Source of the DNA: Thiomargarita sp.
GTDB lineage: Bacteria > Pseudomonadota > Gammaproteobacteria > Beggiatoales > Beggiatoaceae
DNA length: 7,751 bases
NCBI GenBank assembly: GCA_030618965.1
Contig: JAUXCJ010000035.1
Coordinates: 1 to 7,751, forward strand
Reading direction: 5' to 3'
Below are positions 1 to 5,685 of the stretch, one piece after another (the stretch's first letter is position 1; each line of letters begins with the position of its first letter). Below the pieces are notes generated by a model. The model saw only the letters and a program-made list of their open reading frames with translations. It was not told the origin of the DNA and did no database searches. A program made the position numbers and the translations under genes.

Positions 1-81
1 GTAGAGCGTCAGCGAAACCCACCAAATAGTTGAAATTATTTACCGTGGTGGGTTTCGCTTTCGCTCTACCCACCCTACAAA
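1..81. repeat. Long imperfect inverted repeat, copy 1 (left end cut by the window)
   Basis: Two nested stems are visible. The outer stem pairs GTAGAGCG (1-8) with CGCTCTAC (62-69). The inner stem pairs AGCGAAACCCACCA (11-24) with TGGTGGGTTTCGCT (46-59), around a 21-base AT-rich loop (25-45). The right side runs on through CCACCCTACAAA to 81, and its partner arm must lie left of the window. A near-identical element at 5565-5656 shows the full structure; my hand alignment gives about 90% identity over the shared 80 bases. No T-run follows the stem, so it is not a classical terminator. It looks like a dispersed REP/MITE-like hairpin element in the gap before the PAAR gene. Confidence 0.85.
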
Positions 82-111
82 CTTGTGCTAAGAACCAGAA
101 AATTAAATCGG

Positions 112-117
112 TATAAT
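112..117 (+). promoter_or_regulatory. Possible -10 box (TATAAT) before the PAAR gene
   Basis: A perfect TATAAT hexamer lies between repeat copy 1 and the PAAR start. Transcription from it would begin near 124 and give a leader of about 13 bases that still contains the AAGGA ribosome site. No convincing -35 hexamer sits at the right spacing: TTGTGC at 83-88 is 23 bases upstream, which is too far. In AT-rich DNA this may be chance, and the gene may be transcribed from further upstream with the rest of the CIS operon. Confidence 0.25.
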
Positions 118-124
118 GTCTAAT

Positions 125-129
125 AAGGA
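125..129 (+). promoter_or_regulatory. Ribosome binding site deciding the PAAR start
   Basis: AAGGA lies 7 bases before the ATG at 137. The upstream in-frame ATG at 116 has no comparable site, and the conserved PAAR N-terminus (MPPAARLTDMHTCP) begins exactly at 137. I therefore place the start there rather than at 116. Confidence 0.7.
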
Positions 130-136
130 TAATACT

Positions 137-436
137 ATGCCACCAGCAGCCAGATTAACAGATATGCACACTTGTCCTATGCAAACACCAGGCGTGCCTC
201 CAATTCCGCATGTAGGCGGACCTGTTGTGGGGCCTGGTGTGCCTACAGTATTGATTGAGAAGATGCCTGCCGCAGTTATGGGTGATAACTGTGTTTGTGT
301 TGGTCCACCTGATACTATTATTAAAGGCTCTGCTACTGTCATGATTGGTAAAAAACCTGCGGCTAGATTAGGTGATACTACAGCTCATGGTGGCAGTATT
401 GTGCTAGGTGCTATGACTGTCATGATAGGTGGTTAG
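137..436 (+). CDS. PAAR-domain spike-tip protein of a contractile injection system
   Basis: This 99-aa protein is essentially one PAAR domain (PF05488 type). PAAR proteins form a small metal-bound cone that caps the VgrG/gp5-like spike and sharpens it for membrane puncture. It opens with PPAARLTDMHTCP (residues 2-14) and has a second copy of the signature, PAARLGDTTAHGG (74-86). Glycine/proline-rich hairpin turns lie between them, and it ends in VMIGG. H11, H25, H84 and a cysteine (C13, C52 or C54) are candidate metal ligands by analogy with the His/Cys zinc site of known PAAR tips; which ones bind is inferred. There is no N- or C-terminal extension, so it is a structural tip rather than a 'specialised' PAAR toxin. 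It abuts the gp25-like gene, consistent with translational coupling. An alternative start at 116 would add seven residues. Confidence 0.95.
   Translation: MPPAARLTDMHTCPMQTPGVPPIPHVGGPVVGPGVPTVLIEKMPAAVMGDNCVCVGPPDTIIKGSATVMIGKKPAARLGDTTAHGGSIVLGAMTVMIGG
427..432 (+). promoter_or_regulatory. Ribosome binding site for the gp25-like gene, inside the PAAR 3' end
   Basis: AGGTGG lies 7 bases before the ATG at 440 and is formed by the last codons of the PAAR gene. It favours ATG 440 over the GTG at 437 directly behind the PAAR stop codon, which would be only 4 bases away. Confidence 0.5.
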
Positions 437-439
437 GTG

Positions 440-859
440 ATGATTGATACAGCATTTCTTGGCATTGGATGGAGTTTTCCGCCAGAGTTTCATAAACAGG
501 CTAATGTCTTGGGCGTGAAAATGGTTGCGGAAGAAGAGGATATCCGTGAGAGCCTTAAGATTTTGTTATCGACAAAGCCGGGTGAGCGAATTATGCAGCC
601 TACCTATGGCTGTGGACTGCACACAATGGTGTTTGAAAACATTAACGAAAGCACAATCACTGAAATCAGAGATGTTATTGAAAGGGCGGTGCTCTTTTTT
701 GAGCCGCGTATCACCTTGGAGACTATTGATGTGAATACTGAAGAAGTCTATGAAGGTAGGCTTTTGCTCCAGTTAAATTACACGATCAGAAAAACGAATA
801 CTAGGAGCAATATTGTTTATCCGTTTTATTATCTTGAAGCGAGTAATGTTAGTGTTTGA
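440..859 (+). CDS. gp25-like baseplate wedge / sheath-initiator protein
   Basis: This 139-aa protein belongs to the GPW/gp25 family (PF04965; T4 gp25, Afp9/Pvc9, TssE), whose members are usually about 130-150 aa. The protein sits at the inner baseplate wedge and templates the first sheath ring. Diagnostic stretches are GIGWSFPPEF near the N-terminus, then AEEEDIRESLKILLSTKPGER (the ED-I-ES-L...ST-PGER core), MQPTYGCGL and later FFEPRITL, the family's conserved EPR element. No signal peptide or membrane segment is apparent. It starts 3 bases after the PAAR stop (GTG 437 is the alternative start, giving 140 aa), so the two genes are surely one transcript. In Afp/PVC the gp25 gene precedes the PAAR gene; here the order is reversed. 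A repeat-filled gap separates it from the next gene. Confidence 0.95.
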   Translation: MIDTAFLGIGWSFPPEFHKQANVLGVKMVAEEEDIRESLKILLSTKPGERIMQPTYGCGLHTMVFENINESTITEIRDVIERAVLFFEPRITLETIDVNTEEVYEGRLLLQLNYTIRKTNTRSNIVYPFYYLEASNVSV

Positions 860-889
860 TTTTAATAAGCTTATTGCAAAAACCTGGTT

Positions 890-963
890 TGTTGTTTCGG
901 GAATTCCCGAAACTATTGCTGCGTCTAGGTTTCGGGAAATCGTCCCTCATTCCCGAAACAACA
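890..963. repeat. Four-armed palindromic repeat built from GTTTCGGGAA
   Basis: Four copies of the 10-mer GTTTCGGGAA alternate in orientation: 894-903 (+), 904-913 (-), 929-938 (+) and 950-959 (-). The first two form a perfect 20-base palindrome (894-913). The ends form a perfect 15-base inverted repeat, TGTTGTTTCGGGAAT (890-904) with ATTCCCGAAACAACA (949-963). The element can fold either as one long stem or as two hairpins. It fills most of the 120-base gap between the gp25-like and baseplate-J genes, ending 16 bases before the ATG at 980. There is no T-run after it and no obvious target-site duplication. It is likely a dispersed palindromic element that may also affect mRNA stability or translation of the next gene. 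Confidence 0.85.
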
Positions 964-979
964 TAAAAGAAAAAATTTC

Positions 980-3900
980 ATGATTGATTGGAAAGGCAAA
1001 AATATCATCGACGGAACCTCCCAGGAGGATAGGCATTCACCTGCCTTAGAACCCGGTTACTTTAATGTTGATGAACTGAGATTTGAACAGTTATTGGCTA
1101 TGGGGGGGGAGTTTGCCTCAGTCATTAACTTTTTTAATCTTAACAATGAAGTCAATGGGCATTGGGGTGAAATGTTTAATGCTGATGAAGCCGTCATTAT
1201 GGCGATGATTTTCAGTATCGATATAACACGCCTTGAATCAGATTTTTTAAAGATTTCATCAGATAGCTCCGAAAAACGGGTAGATTTGATACTGAGTTTA
1301 GCAAAGACAATTAATTTTTGGTTTATCAAACTGAATGCTTGTCAACATCAATCCGGTGATGCATTGGCACAGAAGATTGCAACGATTATTAAAGAAAAAC
1401 TAGTTGTTGAATTACACAAGGTGGGTGATATTTTTTGTAATATTGAAAAACATCCGTATGATTTTTCTGGTTTTGATAGTGTTTGGACTCAACAAGAGAG
1501 TCGTCTGCCATTGCCTAAATTAATTCTAAGCGAATCCGATAATTCGGCTCATATAAAACAGCACTTGCGCTCAGGCTTTTATATTTTTTTAAATTCAATT
1601 TCTTATCTTAAAACGCTTATTCACCCCTTTTTGCAGGAGAGCCTAGGTAGTCAGCAACATAATCCTGCAATTGGCTTATTTATCGTTTTTTTGAAATTGT
1701 ATGAAAAGGCACAACAGAAATTAAATACTTTTACTCAGCGACATCTTGATTTCTATTACAAGCAAATTCTCAAAGTCAAAAACAAGGCGGCAGTACCTGA
1801 AAGTGTCTATCTGCTATTTGAAACTCAAGCGGGCACTGAAACAGCCTTAATTGAAAAAGGAACTGAATTTAGTGCTGGCAAAGATGAATCGCTAAATGAA
1901 ATCATTTATTCTGCTGATGATAATTTAGTGGTGACAGATGCCAAAGTTAAATCATTAGCCACGCTGTACCTGCAACATGATAAATTAATCTCTCCCGAAA
2001 GTGAGCTTGGTTATGTAACTAGAATAAAATCAGCTACCCCACAATTGCCAAAGCCTGACACGGATGAAGGGATAGCCTTGCCACTTTTTGGGGCAGAAAA
2101 ACCAGGGATGGGAACAACAGCTCATGCCTCTATTGGATTTTCTGTCGCTTCTCCATTGTTATTGCTTAAAGAAGGTGTGCGAAAAATCGAAATGGCTATT
2201 GAGCTTGAGCCTATGGTGAAAACTGACATCAATACTATGGTATCAAAGTTATTGGATAGCAAAACTGAAAAACAGTTTACACAACAGTTTGGCCATTTAT
2301 TCGCTCAACATTTATTAACTTATCAAGGTTGTTTAACACCAGAATATAAAAATCAGATCATAGCAAAATCAAAACAATTGACTAATAGGGTTGAAGAGAT
2401 TGACTCATTGCTCAGGGAGGATTGGCAAGGGCTTTTTTATAAACTATTCAAAAAAATATTTTCTATTAGGCTGACAACCGAAAATGGCTGGTTGGATATA
2501 GATAATTATATCGTTATGCCTTATTCGGAAAATGGTGAACATGGGCTAAAAATATCGCTGAGTTTAGGGTCAAAGGCTGAGCCAATTACGGCTTACATGA
2601 CTGATGTGCATGGTAGCAAGTTGGAAACGGAATTGCCGGTGTTCCAATGTCACATCAATCCACAAAGCTATTTTTATCCTTATTCAATATTTCAATATTT
2701 TGTTATAAGCACTCTTCAGATCAATGTAGACGTAAAAGGTATCAAAAATATTTTAGCATATAATCAGCATGGTCAGCTTGATCCCTCTCAACCATTTCAG
2801 CCATTTGGTCCACTCCCAACCAACAATTCTTATTTTATTTTTGGCAATTATGAGCTGGCTAAAAAGCCCTTAGTTGATCTCAAGGTCAATTTTGAGTGGG
2901 GAGAGTTGCCACACCATCTTGGAGGGTTTAGCGAATATTATCGTGGTTATGAAACGCAATATGAAAATGGTCTATTTAAGGGAGAATTGACCGTTTTATC
3001 AGATGATAATTGGCAACCCACTGTTGTCAAGGCAAATTTTAGTTTATTTGACGCTAATGAGTGCAACAAGTTATCAGCCAAAAAAACAATAATAGTCAAT
3101 ATCCTTGATTATAGTAAACCCATTGATGTCGGTTTCTCTGAGGAAGCCTTTCAGTATAATCTTCAAGCCAGAAATGGATTTTTTCGATTATCACTGATTG
3201 AGCCTGCGTCAGCCTTTGGGCATGCTGAGTATCCTGAATTATTAACAAAAGTTTTGTCTGCTAACGCCAATCTGAAAACAACAACACCAACACCTAATCC
3301 GCCTTATACACCAAGCTTAAACCAAATTTCATTAGATTATAAAGCCAGTTCCAAGCTTAATTTGGCAGAGCGAGGTGAGCAGCAGTATGATTTATCAGAA
3401 AAAATTATCCTGATGCACCCATTTGGTGTTGAAATGGTTTATCCAGCGCTGGATAAGCCTGGTTTTTTACTGCCCCAATATGCTCATGAAGGCAATCTAT
3501 TCATTGGGATAACCGCAAAAGAACTTTCTGGATTTCTGACGCTGTTCTTTCATCTATCTGAGGAGTTAGAGCAAGAGACAAACACTGTAAATTCATCTAT
3601 TGACTGGTTTTATCTAAGCTCAAATACTTGGAAAATGATGCCAGCCAAGCGGGTACTGTCTGATACGACTAATGGTTTTTTATCATCAGGTATTGTCACT
3701 TTGAATATCCCCAAAGATATTAGCTCTGATAATAGCTTGATGCCAAGTGGATATTTCTGGTTAAGAGTCTCGGCGACGCAAAATGCCGGCTCATTTGCTC
3801 AGGTTTATTCTGTCAATACCCATGCTGTTAAAGTCACTATAGATTCTCAGAAAAATGTTTGGAGCCAAACCTCCGAGGTTTTGGAAACCTCGGAGGTTTT

Positions 3901-4768
3901 TCGTGAAATTAAATGGTCCTCAATAACGAGCATACCCGGGATTGGCAAGATAAGCTCAGCCGCTAAACCTTTTGGAGGTATGGCTAAAGAAAGTGATATT
4001 GAACTGAAAAAACGTGTGAGTGAACGATTACGCCATAAAAATAGAGCCTCAGTTCCTTGGGATTATGAACGTTTAATACTGGAACAATTTCCAGAATTAT
4101 ATAAAGTGAAATGTTTTTCAGGTATTTCTAGTGTAGAAAATGCGATTAAACCGGGACAGGTTTTAATCGTGGTGGTGCCAAAAGTTCAATCTCTTAAGGA
4201 TAAAATTTGTACCCGGGTGATGATAAACTCTAAACAACTTAGCCAAATTAAAGCTTATGTTAAAAATATCTCTTCACCATTTGTCAATATAGAAGTCAGA
4301 AATCCTGTCTATGAACAGGTACAGATAAGATGTCAGGTCAAATTTATTGAAGGGATCAGTGAAGGGGTTAATATTAATCGCTTAAATCAAGCTGTTTATG
4401 ACTATATTTGTCCGTGGAAAAATAAAGGCTATAAAGCCAAATTCGGCTGGCGTATCAGGCAAAAAGACATAGAATCTTATATTTTTAACTTGAGCTATGT
4501 CGAGTTTGTCACCGACTTTTCAATGTTACATATCACTGTGGATAGTCATGGCAATTATCGTTTATTTGATACGGCAACTGAAAATAATAATGAAGCCGTC
4601 ATTCAGCCTCGCTATCCTTGGAGTTTGGCAATACCCGCCAAAAAACATTTTATAGAAACGATGGAAACCACAAAGTTTATCAAGGCGGAAATAACAGGGA
4701 TAAACGAACTCGAAATTGGTAATACTTTTATTATTAGCGGAAACCGGGAATATGGCAAAGAAAAATAG
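980..4768 (+). CDS. Giant gp6/Baseplate_J-like wedge protein of a contractile injection system (1262 aa)
   Basis: This is a very large relative of T4 gp6 / Afp11-type baseplate J proteins, which form the wedge ring around the spike. From the N-terminus it has a conserved-looking helical head (IIDGTSQ...LEPGYFNVDE...INFFNL, about 9-65). A J-like entry segment follows (RHLDFYYKQILKVK..AVPESVYLLFE, then EKGTEFSAGKD at 292-302). A long beta-rich central part includes FQPFGPLP (606-613) and TNGFLSSGIVTLNIP (897-911). The C-terminal Baseplate_J core has FGGMAKESD (998-1006), ERLRHKNRASVPWDYERL (1015-1032) and GYKAKFGWRIRQKDIESYI (from 1150). No signal peptide or clear membrane helix is visible. Oddities are a G8 tract at 1102-1109 and an in-frame palindrome at 3867-3899 coding for TSEVLETSEVF just before the J core. 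The ribosome site is weak (only an A-rich AAAAGAAAA stretch), but the start fits the family's N-terminus. It overlaps the next gene by 17 bases. Confidence 0.9.
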   Translation: MIDWKGKNIIDGTSQEDRHSPALEPGYFNVDELRFEQLLAMGGEFASVINFFNLNNEVNGHWGEMFNADEAVIMAMIFSIDITRLESDFLKISSDSSEKRVDLILSLAKTINFWFIKLNACQHQSGDALAQKIATIIKEKLVVELHKVGDIFCNIEKHPYDFSGFDSVWTQQESRLPLPKLILSESDNSAHIKQHLRSGFYIFLNSISYLKTLIHPFLQESLGSQQHNPAIGLFIVFLKLYEKAQQKLNTFTQRHLDFYYKQILKVKNKAAVPESVYLLFETQAGTETALIEKGTEFSAGKDESLNEIIYSADDNLVVTDAKVKSLATLYLQHDKLISPESELGYVTRIKSATPQLPKPDTDEGIALPLFGAEKPGMGTTAHASIGFSVASPLLLLKEGVRKIEMAIELEPMVKTDINTMVSKLLDSKTEKQFTQQFGHLFAQHLLTYQGCLTPEYKNQIIAKSKQLTNRVEEIDSLLREDWQGLFYKLFKKIFSIRLTTENGWLDIDNYIVMPYSENGEHGLKISLSLGSKAEPITAYMTDVHGSKLETELPVFQCHINPQSYFYPYSIFQYFVISTLQINVDVKGIKNILAYNQHGQLDPSQPFQPFGPLPTNNSYFIFGNYELAKKPLVDLKVNFEWGELPHHLGGFSEYYRGYETQYENGLFKGELTVLSDDNWQPTVVKANFSLFDANECNKLSAKKTIIVNILDYSKPIDVGFSEEAFQYNLQARNGFFRLSLIEPASAFGHAEYPELLTKVLSANANLKTTTPTPNPPYTPSLNQISLDYKASSKLNLAERGEQQYDLSEKIILMHPFGVEMVYPALDKPGFLLPQYAHEGNLFIGITAKELSGFLTLFFHLSEELEQETNTVNSSIDWFYLSSNTWKMMPAKRVLSDTTNGFLSSGIVTLNIPKDISSDNSLMPSGYFWLRVSATQNAGSFAQVYSVNTHAVKVTIDSQKNVWSQTSEVLETSEVFREIKWSSITSIPGIGKISSAAKPFGGMAKESDIELKKRVSERLRHKNRASVPWDYERLILEQFPELYKVKCFSGISSVENAIKPGQVLIVVVPKVQSLKDKICTRVMINSKQLSQIKAYVKNISSPFVNIEVRNPVYEQVQIRCQVKFIEGISEGVNINRLNQAVYDYICPWKNKGYKAKFGWRIRQKDIESYIFNLSYVEFVTDFSMLHITVDSHGNYRLFDTATENNNEAVIQPRYPWSLAIPAKKHFIETMETTKFIKAEITGINELEIGNTFIISGNREYGKEK
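1102..1109 (+). repeat. G8 homopolymer tract inside the baseplate-J gene
   Basis: Eight consecutive G bases span codons 41-44 (ATG GGG GGG GAG, Met-Gly-Gly-Glu). Runs this long are uncommon in DNA this AT-rich. Gain or loss of one G would shift the frame and remove over 95% of the protein. The tract is in frame as sequenced. Confidence 0.9.
3867..3899. repeat. In-frame 15-bp-arm palindrome inside the baseplate-J gene
   Basis: AAACCTCCGAGGTTT (3867-3881), the 3-base loop TGG, and AAACCTCGGAGGTTT (3885-3899) form a perfect 15-bp hairpin. Each arm is itself almost palindromic. In the reading frame it encodes the tandem-looking peptide TSEVLETSEVF (residues 964-974), in the linker between the beta-rich middle and the Baseplate_J core. 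I recall hairpins of this ACCTCGGAGGT type as dispersed, mostly intergenic repeats in several bacteria, so this copy looks like one that landed in, or was absorbed by, the gene without breaking the frame. Confidence 0.85.
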
Positions 4769-5558
4769 GAGCACATTAAAACATTATTTTCGTGAAGGTA
4801 CCCTGCCTTCAGAGGATAATTTTGGTGATTTGATTGACTCTTCCTTAAACTTGGTTGATGAGGGATTTGATAAAACACCAGAGAACGGGTTCAAGCTATC
4901 CTTGGTTGGGGAACATGATCGATTAATTAGTTTCTTTAGAAATTTAGCTGACAAAAATGCAGTATGGTCAATTAATTATGATAAGGAGCAGGATCGACTT
5001 TTCATTAAAAAGCCAGATACCGAAACGCCACCGGCAATGACATTTGCAGGAGATGGCAAAGTTGGAGTCAATAAAATCAATCCAGCTTATGCACTTGATG
5101 TCAATGGTGTTGTTGCCTCGCAGGGACGCATAGGGACTTACCCCGCGAACCCGGTACCGGCTGATGGCAAGTGGCACAATATCATAGGGCCTTTAACCGG
5201 TTGTCATGCTTTTGAAATTATGGCGGGTGTTGGCAAAAAGGGAACTGGCAAATATGCCCTAATGAAAGCGGTGGCTCTCAATACCTTCAATCCAGAAGGT
5301 TGGCTATTTAACTTTCTCAATCTGAAGAAAAAAATAAAATACCACCAAGCCAATTATCGCTCACGTTCTGACCAAATTAGGCTGCGCTGGTTTAAAGATA
5401 AAAATAAAGACAACTCATATTATCTTCAGATGCGAACTCATTGTGACTATGGCGAAGGAATACAAATAAAATTTTATATCACCCAACTCTGGTTTGATGA
5501 AGACATGAGTGAGCCTTGGGCACCAGATGAAAATGAGCAAATTTGTAGTAATGACTAG
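4752..5558 (+). CDS. Fibre-like / accessory protein of the CIS baseplate cluster (268 aa)
   Basis: I do not know a named function, but the protein resembles a family I associate with CIS loci, mainly in Bacteroidetes and cyanobacteria. Three parts are visible. The charged N-terminus is NRSTLKHYFREGTLPSEDNFGDLIDSSLN (5-33). At 103-119 lies KVGVNKINPAYALDVNG, which resembles the 'VGIGT.NP.Y.LDV.G' repeat at the head of many tail-fibre and tailspike proteins. The C-terminal part contains QGRIGTYPANPVPADGKWHNI (124-144), GCHAFEIMAGV (150-160), TGKYAL (165-170) and a closing YITQLWF (242-248), and is probably a beta-sandwich. The ATG at 4752 overlaps the previous gene by 17 bases, so translation is likely coupled. 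A TTG at 4716 would add MVILLLLAETGN, but it only reads through the upstream gene's end and does not match the family N-terminus. A surface or receptor-facing part is plausible; an assembly factor is the alternative. Confidence 0.8.
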   Translation: MAKKNRSTLKHYFREGTLPSEDNFGDLIDSSLNLVDEGFDKTPENGFKLSLVGEHDRLISFFRNLADKNAVWSINYDKEQDRLFIKKPDTETPPAMTFAGDGKVGVNKINPAYALDVNGVVASQGRIGTYPANPVPADGKWHNIIGPLTGCHAFEIMAGVGKKGTGKYALMKAVALNTFNPEGWLFNFLNLKKKIKYHQANYRSRSDQIRLRWFKDKNKDNSYYLQMRTHCDYGEGIQIKFYITQLWFDEDMSEPWAPDENEQICSND

Positions 5559-5564
5559 TACACT

Positions 5565-5656
5565 TTTGTAGGGTGGGTAGAGCGACAGCGAAACCCACCA
5601 AATTATTGAAATTTATAACAGTGGTGGGTTTCGCTCCGCTCTACCCACCCTACAAA
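5565..5656. repeat. Long imperfect inverted repeat, copy 2 (complete)
   Basis: This is the full version of the element cut at the left edge. A perfect 20-base outer stem pairs 5565-5584 with CGCTCTACCCACCCTACAAA (5637-5656). A 2-base/1-base bulge separates it from a perfect 14-base inner stem, AGCGAAACCCACCA (5587-5600) with TGGTGGGTTTCGCT (5622-5635). The 21-base AT-rich loop is 5601-5621. It starts 6 bases after the fibre-like gene's stop and ends 29 bases before the next ATG, so it fills the junction. No T-run follows on either strand and no clear target-site duplication flanks it. It is probably a non-autonomous REP/MITE-like element, and as RNA it would form a strong hairpin between two baseplate cistrons. 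Confidence 0.9.
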
Positions 5657-5685
5657 GAAAATAAAACGATAAAAATAAATTAGTT

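Noticed and set aside
103..342. Reverse-strand ORF of 79 codons over the PAAR gene
   Set aside because: Its Gly/Pro/Thr-rich translation is the antisense of the repetitive PAAR codons, and there is no ribosome site.
137..436. Specialised PAAR carrying a toxin domain
   Set aside because: The protein stops at the end of the PAAR fold (99 aa) and no immunity gene follows.
525..734. 69-codon forward ORF within the gp25-like gene
   Set aside because: It is out of frame within a well-recognised gene and has no recognisable protein features.
890..963. CRISPR-like array (four GTTTCGGGAA units)
   Set aside because: Units alternate in orientation, are only 10 bases long and lack regular spacers; it is a nested palindrome.
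1057..1329. Reverse-strand ORF opposite the start of the giant baseplate gene
   Set aside because: Antisense shadow; the forward frame has clear CIS baseplate features.
4716..4751. Upstream TTG start adding MVILLLLAETGN (possible signal or membrane segment) to the fibre-like protein
   Set aside because: The hydrophobic stretch is very short, it comes only from reading the previous gene's 3' end in another frame, and the family-like N-terminus begins at ATG 4752.
4562..4878. Two overlapping reverse-strand ORFs (4562-4774, 4612-4878)
   Set aside because: Both lie opposite the baseplate/fibre overlap, which is well supported on the forward strand.
4968..5177. Reverse-strand ORF of 69 codons
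   Set aside because: Antisense of the fibre-like gene, with no independent support.
5565..5656. Intrinsic terminator
   Set aside because: The stem is very long with a 21-base loop and no T-run follows on either strand; a terminator here would also cut the operon before its second wedge gene.
1..5656. Composite transposon bounded by the two hairpins
   Set aside because: No transposase lies between them, no target-site duplications are visible, and the contents are ordinary CIS structural genes; dispersed hairpins are the simpler reading.
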